Source of the DNA: Centrapalus pauciflorus
Taxonomy: Eukaryota > Streptophyta > Magnoliopsida > Asterales > Asteraceae
Assembly (NCBI GenBank): GCA_020465985.1
Contig: JAANYP010006995.1
Coordinates: forward strand, 62,001-126,000
DNA: 64,000 nt
Reading direction: 5' to 3'
A program made the translations under genes and the position numbers. This document shows positions 46,232 through 57,574 of the stretch, in pieces; the first letter of the stretch is position 1, and each line of letters starts with the position of its first letter. Below the pieces are notes generated by a model that searched no databases, was not told the origin of the DNA, and saw nothing but the letters and a program-made list of their open reading frames with translations.

Positions 46232-46541
46232 CACTGTTTCATAACAATATGCTAAATTTTCAACTAACAGCTTGAGTCTTTTCTCAAGCTGCTAGTTCAT
46301 TTAACTCGGACTGTTAGTTGTTTTCACTTGATCTGTAAAGTTGTGCAAGGTAATTCTGTAATTTCGTATAAGTCTGTGCGCGGGATTAGATCTTTTCGAA
46401 ATGTCCAAACCTTTAAAGGTCCAGTTTCGATCAATTGTAACTACCAGTTGCAAAAATATCTTCCACGATCTTTTCCAAACCTTCTCTCTGAGCGATTCAC
46501 ACACAAATATCTCAAACCCTAAATCACCGTCTTGATCATCA
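46232..46541 (+). promoter_or_regulatory. S2 pol to extra ORF spacer, possible internal promoter
   Basis: The 310 bp spacer holds CTAACAGCTTGAG and CAAGCTGCTAG motifs like those in the S LTR upstream half, then CAAACCCTAAATCACC just before the ATG at 46542. S1 has the same layout (37924-38232). No clear TATA box is seen, so promoter activity is only a suggestion. Confidence 0.3.
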
Positions 46542-47952
46542 ATGGAGTTTGTCAAAGAGCACAACTGTCTCCCTTATTCCTTCAAACATACTGACCTTCA
46601 ACCATTCCACGTCATGATGGACTTCCTTCGAAGTTCCCATAATCATCATGCCCTCACTGTCAATCCTACCATTTATGTATCTCATATAGAGCAGTTCTGG
46701 AAATCTGTCTCAGTCAAAACCATCAAGGGAGTCACCTCTTTGACATCCACAATCGATGGCAACCCTATTTCTATTACAGAGGAAACCATCCGCCAACACT
46801 TGCATCTTCAAGATGCCACAGGTATATCAGATTTATCCCTTACTGCATTACATGAAGGACTTTTTGCAATAGGGTATAGGGGCCCTACTGATTCATTTAC
46901 TTTCTTTAAAGCACACTTTGCTCCTAAGTGGAAATATCTTGTGCATATTATACAACAGTGTATAAGCCCTAAAAGAACTGGTTGGTCAAAATTTTCTTCA
47001 AATATAGCCACTGCCTAGGTGTGCTTATCCACGGGCCAATAGTTCAATTTTTCAAATATGATTTTTCAGGGGATGTTAAGGCATCATTCCCTAAAGAATT
47101 GGAAATTTTTAATGTATCCACGATTTTTGGCTGAAATAATTACAAGATCTTGCAACAATTTTAATATACATAAAAGGATACATGTTTCCCATAGGCACTC
47201 TTTACCATCAATAAAAAGACTTTTTAAACCTAGTGCCAATTTTCTAAATGTAGATGTCCCATTGCCCTCTGCAATGCTGGGCATTAATCCAATAAACAGA
47301 GGAGAGGGTCCTGAGTAGGCTCAGGCATCCATCACTGCTTCACCCCCAGGTCCTTAACCCACTCCTCATGATACAAATATTCCCTCTACAAAAAAGAGTG
47401 TTGTTTGAACATCAGATGCAAAAAGTAATGGAAATTGAAAAGACCCTCGATCAGCATGACTTCTCTAAGCCTTCTATTACCTACTGGTATGCTAAGTCAA
47501 TGGATGACATTGATTTAAAATATCACTTTGTAATCAAAAGAGAAGCTGGTCCTGAGGAAGAATACAAGAGCATAGTCCACCTAGTACAGGGGCTGACTAG
47601 AGACGAGCTGACACAAATGCATCGTATTGGAACTGTTAGTTAGTCTAGGTCTACACTTGTTTGGGTTAAGCAAAGTGTAAAAGATCTTAAAAGCATTTAT
47701 GACCCAGAATCTATCAGAAAAGACATATAAGCTGCCAAGGATATGAAGATTGTACAAGTTGATTTATATGTCAAATCAAAGACATATAGACTCAAGTTTG
47801 CAAACGGATCCAGCATGTTCTTCAATTTTGAGTTCTTTGATCTGCCAAAAGCATGGTTACTCCAAATAAGCTCAGTGAAGATTTACTGTGATAAAGAAGA
47901 GACAAAAAGAGATCTTTTAAAGGCAATAAAGCAGAAACTTTCACAACTGTAA
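46542..47952 (+). pseudogene. S2 extra ORF (internally deleted)
   Basis: An open frame 46542-47018 (158 residues) reads MEFVKEHNCLPYSFKH, then the FW module (PTIYVSHIEQFWKSVSVKT, GNPISITEETIRQHLHLQ), then GPTDSFTFFKAHFAPKWKYLVH. After a stop it continues (MIFQGMLRHHSLKN, AEIITRSCNNFN). At about 47387 it jumps directly to KSVVEHQMQK-like sequence, skipping about 1.35 kb that S1 retains. The C-terminal domain (47368-47952, ITYWYAKSMDDIDLKYHFV, LTRDELTQMHRIG) ends at the stop after KQKLSQL, as in S1. Function unknown. Confidence 0.75.
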
Positions 47953-48042
47953 GTTTTTGGATGCCTTAATTTGTAGATAACAGTTTTACTATGTTTTATT
48001 TCCTTATTTGTACAAAAACTTAAAGTCTTGTGTAAAGAATTT

Positions 48043-48057
48043 AAGTTTGGGGGAGAT
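48043..48057 (+). other. S2 polypurine tract
   Basis: AAGTTTGGGGGAGAT lies directly before the 3' LTR start TGTTGGG. Confidence 0.88.
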
Positions 48058-48710
48058 TGTTGGGAAATATTCTAAGTATGTCAAGCTGTTAGTTAAGTTT
48101 CTCAGACTGTTAGTAGATTTTCTGTGTAATTACAAAGTTCAAGCTGCTAGTTGACTAAGTTCGAGCTGCCAGTACAAAAGTTCAAGCTGTTAGAGTTAAA
48201 TGTTCAAGCTGCTCATCAGATGAAGTTCAAACTGCTCAACAGTTTAACAAACAGAAAGTGCTGAAAATCAGGAAAAGATTTATATTTGAAGATTCAAGCA
48301 TATCTACTATCAGAGAAATCAGAGTCCCTCAAGAAAACAAATTAGAAGGCTTTATAAATAGATCGAATAGGTTTTTCTATTGTAAGTCTGTACGTACAAG
48401 TTTTGATTCAGTTGTAATTGCTTTCTGATTAAGTTTTCATAAGCCTCTAAGGTTGTAAAACCCTAAGAACATTCTGTGGTCTTCGTCTAATCAAACAGAT
48501 TAGAGGTGATTGTAATCAGTGATTTTGGCAATACAAAGATTTGACTTTTGATTATATTTATGTGTTATTTGTTCTGAAAGCTTTTCTTAAAACAATTAAG
48601 TGTTATTCCGCAAACTTCTTAATTGGACTTTGATTCAATACAAGGTTATTGGTTTTATACTCTGATTGATTCAAATCAGGTAATCTTAGGTAGTGATTTT
48701 GATCTTGACA
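48058..48710 (+). repeat. S2 3' LTR
   Basis: It runs TGTTGGGAAATATTC to GATCTTGACA, 653 bp; TATAAATA is at 48353-48360 and a stem-loop at 48486-48504. It matches 39337-39968. Confidence 0.95.
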
Positions 48711-48715
48711 ACATG
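48711..48715. repeat. S2 target site duplication, right (ACATG)
   Basis: It directly follows the LTR end TTGACA and matches 39332-39336. Confidence 0.92.
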
Positions 48716-50371
48716 ACAGTACCAACATATTTAAGACCACCCCCATGGCAACAGAAGGTGTGCAAGCATCTTCTGGAAGTCCCCAGTACCAAGAAAAAAT
48801 GGGCCCAAATGTTTTTACTTCTGGAATTGGGTCCAGTGATAGATCTCAAATCCCACTATCATTTGAAGATCTTGAGGTTAGTCTGCAACTAATGACATTA
48901 ACGGATCAAAAACTGAAACCTGTTGTAGCCATTCTGGAAAATTACAAATCCATAATTTGCTGCACAGGGTTCCCAAATCACTGCATTACAACAACTCACA
49001 ACAGTCCAACAACAAACACTTGCCCAGTTTCAGCTTGGGTTGAAGTTATATGGAAACAAAGTTGTACAGCTTGAAAAGATGGTTCAAACCCTATTAGCAA
49101 AGGTTTTTAGTTCCCCTGATCAAACCAATGCATCCAAAAAGGGGGAGAATCAGGAGATCCCACCAGCAGTCCAAACAACTTCAACTTCACCAGTGATAGT
49201 TTCAGCTTCTAGGCTAACAGTCCCAACAGTTTCTCAAACTGTTAGTCTAGATGCTCAAGCTGTTCCTATTAAGCCAGCAGGAATGTTTATCAGAGAAGGT
49301 ATTCAAGCATCTGCCCCAGCAGTTCAAGCCACAGTAACAGCTTCAGCAGCAAACACAGACAAAGGAAAGGGCATCTTGATTAAGTCTCCAAAGATCAAAT
49401 TCATTTCAAAAGAAGCCCAAGTTGCTCAAGATGCTCAATTAGCCAGAAGATTGGTAGAAGAACAAGATCAAATCCTATACCAGCAAGCCCAGAAACCTAT
49501 GGGAGATGATGAAACTCTTGGAGATTATCTGCGTGGGTTTGTGGTTAAGGAAAGCCAGAAGAAGAGGAAAAGGCCAACAGGGCCTTCAAAGGCAGAACAC
49601 AGAAGATTTTTGATCAACTTCTCTGCAACAGCTGGTATTTTTAAGGTTATAGCTCAATCATGGTCAACAGAGAAGCTTTAGGCCTTATATGATAGAGAAA
49701 AGGAAAAGGAAAAGGCATCCAAACAAGTTCAAGATCCCCAAGATCCCTAGCAAACTGTTTTTGCTGCTCCTCAGTCTGAAACTATCCATCAAGCAAAGTT
49801 TGATTAAGTAAATAGAGTTTTGTTTGACCAACAGTCGCAAAAGGCAATGGAGATAGAGAAGGCTCTTGATCAGCATGATTTCTCAAAACCTCCAATAACT
49901 TACTGGTATGCCAAATCAATGGATGACATTGATCTGGTATATCATTTTGTAATCAAAAGAGAAGCTGGTCAAGAAGAAGAGTACAAAAGCATGTTTCAAT
50001 TGGTTCACAAGTTGACTAGAGATGAGCTAACCCATATGCACATTATTGGGACGGCTAGCCACTCTGGGTCACCAATAGTGTGGGTTCAAAATAACCTAAA
50101 GGATCTTAAAAACATATTTGATCCAGAATCCACCAGAGCAGATATAGAAGCTGACAAGGAAATGAAGATTGTACAGGTTGTTCTATATGCAAAATCTATG
50201 ACATATAGACCCAAGCTTGCAGACAGATCCAACAAATTCTACAGCTCTGAATTTCTTGATTTGCTAAAAAAATGGCTACTCCAAATGAGCTCAATAAAGA
50301 TTGAATGTGATAAAAAGGAGTTGAAAAGAGAGTTCATAAAAGCTACAAGGCAAAAGCTTTCACAGTTGTAA
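48716..50371 (+). pseudogene. S1 extra ORF, part after S2
   Basis: It resumes in register with 39336. Frames: 48745-49074 (VQASSGSPQYQEKMGPNVF), then 49040-49681 with a short helix (NKVVQLEKMVQTLLAKVF), a Thr/Ser/Ala/Val-rich stretch, IRKSPKIKF-type basic segments and KESQKKRKRPTGPSK. After stops, 49820-50371 (183 residues, ITYWYAKSMDDIDLVYHFV, LTRDELTHMHIIG, VVLYAKSMTYRPK) ends at KQKLSQL. The basic KKRKRP could be a nuclear localisation signal, and no transmembrane span is seen, which argues against an envelope protein. Confidence 0.72.
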
Positions 50372-50462
50372 GTTTTTGGATGCCTTAGTTTGTACATAAC
50401 AGTTTTACTTTATTTTATTTCCTCATTTGTATAAGAACTTAAAGTCTTTTGTAAAGAATTTA

Positions 50463-50476
50463 AGTTAGGGGGAGAT
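50463..50476 (+). other. S1 polypurine tract
   Basis: AGTTAGGGGGAGAT lies directly before the LTR start TGTCGGG. Confidence 0.87.
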
Positions 50477-51120
50477 TGTCGGGAAATAATCTAAGTACGT
50501 CAAGCTGTTAGTTAGGATTTCTCAAGTGGTTAGTAGTGATCAGTATAATTACAAAGTTCAAGCTGCTAGTTCAACAAACTCGAATTGCTAGTTCAAAAGT
50601 TCAAGTTGCCAGAGTCAAAAGTTCCAGCTACTCAATAGATAGATAACAGAAAGTGTTAAAATTCAGGAAGTGATATATATTTCAAGATTTGAAGATCTTC
50701 CAAGCATATCTACTACCAGAGAAATCAGATTCCGTCAAGGAAACAAATCAGAAGGCTATAAATATAGATAGACTATGTTTTTCTATTGTAATCGTGATGC
50801 TTAAGTCTTTCATATTGTAATTGCATATTGATATAAGTTTCTAAAGCCTCTAAGGTTGTAAAACCCTAAGAACAGTATGTGTTCTTCGTCTAATCAAAAC
50901 AGATTAGAGGTGATTGTAATCAAAGATTTGGCAATATAATGGTTTTGATATTGATTGTGGTTGTTTGATTATCTGTTCTTTATTATTCTGAATGTTTTTC
51001 TTAAAACAATTAAGGGTTATTCCGCAAACTTCTTAATTGGACTTTGATTCAAAACAAGGTTATTGGTTTAAACTCTGATCTATTGAAACCAGTTAATCTT
51101 AGGTGATTTTGATCTTGACA
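50477..51120 (+). repeat. S1 3' LTR
   Basis: It starts TGTCGGGAAATAATC and ends GATCTTGACA. TATAAATATA is at 50757-50766 and a stem-loop at 50889-50908. It pairs with 31024-31668 and shares with it details absent from the S2 LTRs, such as CTATAAATATAGATAGAC. Confidence 0.94.
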
Positions 51121-53100
51121 CCAAATCTGACACTCTTGTTCTTCTCATAGACAAGAAAATTAAATCCTCTACGGTTGCTAAACTCCTCAAAATTCTCTCT
51201 AACTCCTCTGAATCTGATACTGATGATGCCGACAATGATCCTGAGGCTACTGACCTTCAACGGCAAATCTCATTACTCACTCATGTCTTTCATAAGAAGT
51301 TTCCCAAATCATCAAACAAGCTTCGACGAGAAGCCAAGAGTAAAAAGTATGATGACAAGAGGGACGTCGCTGAGAATCCAAAGGAGGAGGACCGTAAAAC
51401 TGATGATAAAGAGAAGGGATGCTTCAACTGTGGTAAACTAGGCCACTTTGCTCGAGAATATCGTCTTCCAAAGAAGAAGAATGAGAACTACTACAAAACA
51501 ATGTACAGTCTCGCCAAGCAAAGAAATGCTGGTAGAGCTCTGTTCACCGAAGAGGAACACTGGTTAGAAAATACTGACAATGAAGAGGATGCTGCAGATC
51601 ACATGTGTTTCATTGCCGACACTCAGCCAGCAGAAGATACGATTCCAGTACCTGAAGTCTCACTGATGGCTCAAGACGCAAGTTCCAGCAACACATCTCC
51701 CTTAACAGATTTAGAGGTAAATTCTCTTCCCAAAGAATTCCTTGCTGAACTAAATGTTCTGCGTAAAGAGGCCAAAAAGATAAAGGTTTGTCAAAATGCC
51801 CTTCGGGATGCTCGAAATGAATCGGCTGATTTGCAAACAAATATTTTTGGTTTGCAAGATCAAGTGTCTAAGACTAATACTGTAACAATGAAAGTAACTA
51901 CCAACCTGGCAAAAATAGAATACAATCATCAAGTGCATATATATGAAAAATCCCACATAGATTACAACTCTCATTGTGTCCTGGCTGAGAAAACACAATT
52001 AAACAAACAACTTAAAGACATGGAAGATAGGTTTTACAACCGTAGTCAAACTGATCAAACTATAAATATGTATAAACCTAGAAAGTTGAAGTCTAAAGAT
52101 TGCTTAGGTTTTACTGGTCCTAGAGTCACGGAAGAAATGGTCAACATACAACATGATCCTTTATATTATTTCGAAACTCTAGGTTGCGGTTTTAAAATGC
52201 CTTATCACATGGACCTGCTAGAAGTACTAACCGAAGTAGGAGAAAAACGAGCAAAACATGATATAAAAGAAATTAAATTTGTTTAGTACTGGTTAAATTA
52301 CAATTCTCTTCAAGGAAAATTAGATAAAACATTTCGAGAAGATGAATTTGTTGAACCAAAAGAGATCCCAATTGATCCGAAGTTGCCAAAACCTCGTGAT
52401 TATATACCATATTATGTTCTTTAACATCAGGCTTCTGATCTAAAACGGAAATTGGAAAATACAAAACGAGATTTTGAGCAACATAGATAAATTTTACAAA
52501 TAAAATATCAGATCTAGAAGCCGAAATATCTCAAATTATCTCTTCTATGGCTGACCCTTCATTGCAAAATGATAAATTCCATGACCTTGAGTTAGCCTTA
52601 AAATAAACCAAAGAGTCTTTTGGTTCAGGCGAAAACATTTTTTAAGAAAAGAAAATGAGTTTAATGAGGCAAGACGACAGTTTTCAGTTTGAGAACAAAA
52701 CGTCATACTTGATGCCAACTCATTTGACAAAGAACGAGATCAGCTACTAGCCACAATTAAGGGACTAGAATCTCAATTTGTTTCTAATCAACATAGTTTT
52801 GAAAAAAAACGTTTCTGTCACTAACAAATCTAAGGCGATAATTTTAACTCCAGCCAGCAACACAAACTCAATTCTAAGAAAACAACATCTCTTAGAAATA
52901 AAGAAAGGAAAAGCCCCGATGATCGTACCTATCTCGGAACAGGTTGGCAACACCTCTAAATCTGTTCCCGGAAATTCTACTGCTTCTAGAAATGAAGGCA
53001 AACAAAATTTTCAGAATAGATATCGCACGCACAGTCTAGTAGCTCTAAATCTGCAAAAGCTAACAAACATGTTTGTTTCATTTCAGAAAATCAAGTAAGA
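51121..53100 (+). pseudogene. gag: D gag, C-terminal half
   Basis: The frame continues directly from 31023 (KSDTLVLLIDKKIKSSTV). It has a knuckle CFNCGKLGHFAREY (about 51421) with Tyr for the last Cys, then YYKTMYSLAKQRNAG. A long helical coiled-coil region (51501-52286, EFLAELNVLRKEAKKIKV, ENLKQLKDMED-like) ends with a TAG at 52284-52286. Remnants in shifting frames go on to about 53100 (SVTNKSKAIILTPASNTNS). The long coiled-coil Gag tail is of the SIRE type. Confidence 0.83.
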
Positions 53101-53699
53101 CCAAAGGGCACACCTCAAAAGACGGCATCTAAAGTCAAGAGTCAAGGAGCAGTTTTTAATTCTTCAAAGTTTTTAATTTCCAATGTAATAAAAGACAACG
53201 TTTGGTTGATTTACATTCTAGTACTATTTTGAATGATTGTAATGGTTTGAACGCTATTCCAACAAATGCAAATTCATTTGATCAGTTTTTTAACTTGTCT
53301 AAAACACCACAAAGTTTGTCTAGACCTACATTGTAAAATTATGCTCCAATTCTCAAACATAGACGCCGCCGCAAACGTAAACAAAAGGTTAAAAAGGAAA
53401 CCAACAGACCAATTAAATATAAGTCTAATGGGGTCCCTATAAATAGCATCTCTGCAAACAACGACATTAAGTGTACTATCTCTAAGACTGATGGTGGTTC
53501 TCCCATTAAGAACCTTACCATAAATGCTAATCCATCTGGACTCAAAATCCGTACAATTTGGGTACCAAAACTCACTTAACTGTATTGCAGACATTGGCTT
53601 CTAATCACCTCGGATGACCCGTTCCTCATTTTTTAACGGATTTTGATCACCTAGTTCAAAACCCGCTCTTCAATCTTCACACACTGATCTGTCCTTTGT

Positions 53700-54030
53700 T
53701 TTCAGGCAAACAGTGTGTGGATTCTAGACTCTGGATGCTCGCGACATATGACTGGCTGGCAAGATCTTCTGTCCAACTACACGTCAACTGACGGTGGTTC
53801 GGTGAAATTCGGCAACAATGGTGTTGCTCGAATATGTGGCTTTGGAGATCTCGAAATGGAAAATCTAAAGATAACTCAAGTCTCCTATGTCCAAGGTCTT
53901 GGCCACAATCTCTTTAGTATTGGCCAACTTTGTGATAAAGGACTTGAGGTATCCTTCAAAGCACTCGATGCAGTATTCGATCTCCAACGGGTAAGGAGAT
54001 ACTCGCCGACACTCGACGGTCCAACCTATA
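53700..54030 (+). pseudogene. pol: D protease
   Basis: MWILDSGCSRHMTGWQDLLS (53715 on) is the copia aspartic protease with DSG intact. FGNNGVARICGFGD and YVQGLGHNLFSIGQLCDKGL follow. The frame is lost at about 53990 (VFDLQRV), just before the integrase. Between 53100 and 53700 there are only broken remnants of the gag-pol linker (for example TIWVPKLT just before 53580). Confidence 0.87.
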
Positions 54031-54089
54031 CAACATCGATCTTTCTAAAGTCAAGGTCTACAAGACGATATGCCTCCTTTCCAAGGCCT

Positions 54090-55080
54090 CATCACAACAG
54101 TCTTGGTTATGGCACAAGAGATTCTCTCATCTGAATTTCAAGAACATAACGAAGCTCGTATCCAACAAACTCATCAGAGGTCTACCGGAGCTGAAGTTCG
54201 ACAAAGATCAACTATGTGCAGCCTGCGAAAAGAGTAAGATCAAGAAAGCCTCGCACAAACCGAAGCCAGTCCCCAACACTATAAAACCTCTGGAGCTTAT
54301 CCACATGGATTTGTGTGGTCCAATGCGCATTCAGAGCATAAATGGCAAGAAGTATATTTTGGTGATGGTCAATGATTTCTCACGATACACTTAGGTAAAG
54401 TTCCTACGCACAAAGGATGGTACGCCAGAACTAATCATCGCATTTCTGAATCAGACCCAAGTCAATCTCCAACTTCAAGCCCAAACCATCTGTATGGACA
54501 ACAGAACTGAGTTCCAAAATAAGGAGTTAACCGAATTCCTAGATTCTGTTTGTATTTCCCACCAGTATTCCGCTGCCAGAACTCCTACAGAACGGAGTCG
54601 TAGAACGACGGAATCGAACTCTAGTTGAAGCAGCTCGTTCCATGATAACATACTTTAAGGTGCCTCTACACTTCTAGGCTAAAGCCATGGACACTGCGTG
54701 CTACACTCAAAACTGATCCATTATCAACTAACGGTTTGGCAAAACACCCTATGAGATTATTAAAAAACGTGCACCTAATGTCAAACACCTCCGTTTTTTT
54801 GGTTGCAGGTGTTTCATCCTAAACGACAAAGATAATCTCGGTATGTTCGACGCCAAAGGAGATGAAGCAGTATTCATCGAATACTAAAAGAACTCAGCAT
54901 ACTACCGGGTGTATAACAAACGGACAAGAACAGTTAATGAGAGTGTGAATATCACATTCGATGATTTAGCTATGTCCGAGAACGTTTCTGAACATATCAG
55001 TTTAAAACCGGCTCCTCAACAATCGTCTGAATAGACCCAAACGTCATCTGCATCCACCTCTGCTATGCCAATCGGAGAAG
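54090..55080 (+). pseudogene. pol: D integrase
   Basis: The zinc region is LWHKRFSHLNFKNITKL (about 54107) and CAACEKSKIKKAS. The core has LIHMDLCGPM (first Asp), VMVNDFSRYT then a stop, VKFLRTKDGTPELI and CMDNRTEFQN (second Asp; the usual Gly after DN is Arg). A shift follows, then VERRNRTLVEAARSM (Glu). The C-terminal part has frameshifts (FGCRCFILNDKDNLG, VYNKRTRTVNESVNITF). It is not functional. Confidence 0.83.
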
Positions 55081-55539
55081 ATGACTAGACCTGGACTCCC
55101 TATTTGATTTATTATATCCACACTCTAAGTCTAGTCCTAATTCTTTTCTTAAATCTGATGCAGATACAAATGAAGTCATTCCAAGCTCACCTACCCTTGA
55201 CATATCTGAGCCAACACCTACTGACACCACACCAACATCTCCCAAATCCCCAACCGGTTCTTCTATTCCTAACCTGAACCCATATATAGCCCAGAACCTT
55301 CAACACTGGTTGATGCTCCTCAAACCGACTCAGGACCATCTGATTCAACCAAAACCGCAGACGACCTCGTACATCTTCTATGCAAATGGACTTTACCCCA
55401 CCCCGAATCTCAAATCATTATGGATAAGTCCGCTCCGGTTTGAACCAGAAGAGCTACCAACGCCGAATGCCTATTCGCTGCTTTCCTGAGCAAGATCGAA
55501 CCGAAAACCATAACCGAGGCTCTACGAGATCCAGACTGG

Positions 55540-56225
55540 GTGAACGCAATGCATGACGAGCTACATCAGTTCAAACGCCTATGCGTATGGAGGTTAGTCC
55601 CACGACCAAAGTATCGATTCATCATCAGCACAAAATGGACCGTCAAGAACAAACGAGACGAGAACGGGATTGTCATCCGCAACAAAGCCAGACTCGTGGC
55701 TAAAGGGTATCGACAACAAGAAGGAATTGACTACGATGAGACGTTCGCCCCTGCTGCCAAACTTGAAGCTATTCGCATATTCCAGGCGTACGCGGCACAC
55801 AAAGACTTCATAGTCTACCAAATGGACGTGAAGACGGCGTTTCTCAATGGAAATATGAAGGAGGAGACATTTCTCAACATGAAGGTTTTGTCGATGAGTC
55901 TAGACCATCATATGTCTATGCTCTTGACAAACCTCTATAAGGTTTGAAAAAACCACCTCGAGCATGGTATGATAGTTTAACTAAGTTCTTGCTCGATTCC
56001 TATTTCTCTAAAGGTAAGGTCGACACATCCCTGTTTATTCGGCATAAAGGTAATGACATTCTACTTGTTCAAATTTACGTAGATGACATTATATTCAGGT
56101 CTACAAAACCTTCATTTTGTGGCGAATTTTCAAAATTAATGGAATCAAGGTTCGAGATGAGTATGATGGGGGAAATGAACTTTTTTCGTGGATTACAAGT
56201 CAAAAAACTTCTGGGATTCTCATAA
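55540..56225 (+). pseudogene. pol: D reverse transcriptase
   Basis: MHDELHQFKRLCVWRLVPRP, STKWTVKNKRDENG, KARLVAKGYRQQEGIDYDETF and MDVKTAFLNGNMKEE are in frame to 55890. The frame then breaks (LDKPL-GLKKPPRAWYDSL across 55930-55970) and continues with GKVDTSLFIRHKGND, IYVDDIIFRST (56076 on) and FEMSMMGEMNFFRGLQVK. Confidence 0.88.
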
Positions 56226-57019
56226 ACCAATCAAAGTACATTCATGATCTCCTAAAGAGATTTAAGATGGAAAACTGTACGTCTCTGAAAACTCCCATGT
56301 CCATTTCCTCAAAGCCTGATGTCGATCCAATGGGTAAACCAACTGACATCACGACTTATCGAGGAATGATCCGTTCTTTATTGTATTTAACTGTTAGTAG
56401 ACTGGACATAATGTTTGCTACTTGCCTTTGTGCTCGATTTCAAGCCGACCCTAAAGAGTCACACTTGGCTGCCGTAAAAGGAATCTTTCGTTATTTAAAA
56501 GGGACGACTGACCTTGGTCTCTGGTATCCGAAAGGAACCAGTTTCGAACTAACTGCCTACTCAGATGCAGATTATGCAGGTTGCAAACATGACAGAAAGA
56601 GTACCTCGAGTCACATCCAGTTCCTCGGAGACAGACTGGTAAGTTGGGCATCAAAGAAACAATACAGTGTTTCTCTGTCCACCGCTGAAGTAGATTATGT
56701 TGCTGCCGCAAGTTGCTGCTCACAACTGCTGTGGATACGTATTCAACTCCGAGACTATGGTTTCTGACTTAGTCGGATTCCCATCTATTGCGACTCTATG
56801 AGCGCAATAGCCATTACCGGTAACCCTGTACAACACTCTCCCACTAAACACATAAATATTCGGTACCATTTTATAAAATATCATGTTGAAGAAGGTACCG
56901 TAAAATTACATTTCATAAATACTAAAATTCAGATAGCTGACTTGTTCACAAAACCTTTCGATGAAAACCGTTTTAATTTTCTGGTGAACAAGTTAGGTAT
57001 GCTGAATTTGTTAACATAA
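56117..57019 (+). pseudogene. pol: D reverse transcriptase tail and RNase H
   Basis: 56117-56767 reads TSGILINQSKYIHDLLKRFK, SRLDIMFATCLCARFQADPK, YSDADYAGCKHDRKSTSS (RNase H start) and LSTAEVDYVAAASCCSQLLW up to a TGA at 56765-56767. The frame resumes as SAIAITGNPVQHSPTKHINI and IADLFTKPFDENRFN, ending at a stop at 57017-57019. The Glu of the usual TEAE is changed (TAEVDY). Confidence 0.88.
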
Positions 57020-57230
57020 TTTAATTTAAAATGCAACATTTTTTGCAAAGTTTATCTGCTTTCTCAAAAGACAGATTTTCTTTTCGCGAATGTTACATTT
57101 TCTAATATCTTACGTTCAGTGTTTATGTTATTTAATTCTATTCTTTGTGTTTGTTGTTTTTTCGGTCATACATTACAGGGAGGCATCCATGTAAGTCTCC
57201 GAGTGTTTAAAATTACATTCATGCACACTC

Positions 57231-57246
57231 GGTGGGGGAGAAAGAG
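57231..57246 (+). other. D purine tract after pol
   Basis: GGTGGGGGAGAAAGAG lies about 210 bp after the pol stop and before the extra ORF. Its position relative to pol is comparable to the second purine tracts of S1 and S2. Confidence 0.55.
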
Positions 57247-57260
57247 AATTAAATTTAATT

Positions 57261-57538
57261 GTTGTGTTTATTTTTTATTAGTTTGTTTAATTTCTTAAAT
57301 TTATTATTTATTGAGAAAGTCTAAAAATATTTTAATTGGTGTGTTTATTTTTAATTAGTTTTTTTAATTTCTTAAGTTTATTATTTATTAAGAAAATCCA
57401 AAAATATTTTAATTGTTGTGTTTATTTTATATTAGTTAGTTTAATTTCTTATGTTTATTATTTATTAAGAAAATCCAAAAATATTTTATTTATAGTGTTT
57501 ATTTTTATTAGTTTGTTTAATTTCTTAAGTTTATTATT
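57261..57538. repeat. 77 bp minisatellite, about 3.6 copies
   Basis: Units start at 57261, 57338, 57415 and 57492, each exactly 77 bp apart and beginning (G/A)(T/G/T)(T/A)GTGTTTATTTT; the last is partial. Each includes TTTAATTTCTTA and AAAAATATTTTA. They lie between pol and the extra ORF of D. Confidence 0.9.
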
Positions 57539-57574
57539 GCCTACATCCGCCACCACAACTACGCTTGGACTCTA

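Larger units (their letters stand above)
39337..48710 (+). mobile_element. S2: SIRE-like copia element nested in S1
   Basis: LTRs at 39337-39968 and 48058-48710 are nearly identical apart from a short repeat-unit difference. A perfect 5 bp duplication ACATG flanks them (39332-39336 and 48711-48715). The order is PBS, gag, protease, integrase, reverse transcriptase, RNase H, second purine tract, extra ORF, polypurine tract, LTR. It belongs to the same family as S1 and, as the inner element, must have inserted later. It is 9374 bp long, about 1.35 kb shorter than S1 alone, largely from a deletion in the extra ORF. Confidence 0.95.
31024..51120 (+). mobile_element. S1: SIRE-like copia element nested in D gag
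   Basis: The LTRs 31024-31668 and 50477-51120 match each other (645 and 644 bp, TGTTGGG or TGTCGGG to TTGATA or TTGACA). The target duplication is CCACA (31019-31023) against CCAAA (51121-51125), one mismatch. The D gag frame reads on past the insertion when CCAAA is taken as the original. Without S2, S1 is about 10.7 kb: gag, pol, a second purine tract, and an extra ORF. S1 is dead: gag has lost its start codon and there are many stops. Confidence 0.92.
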
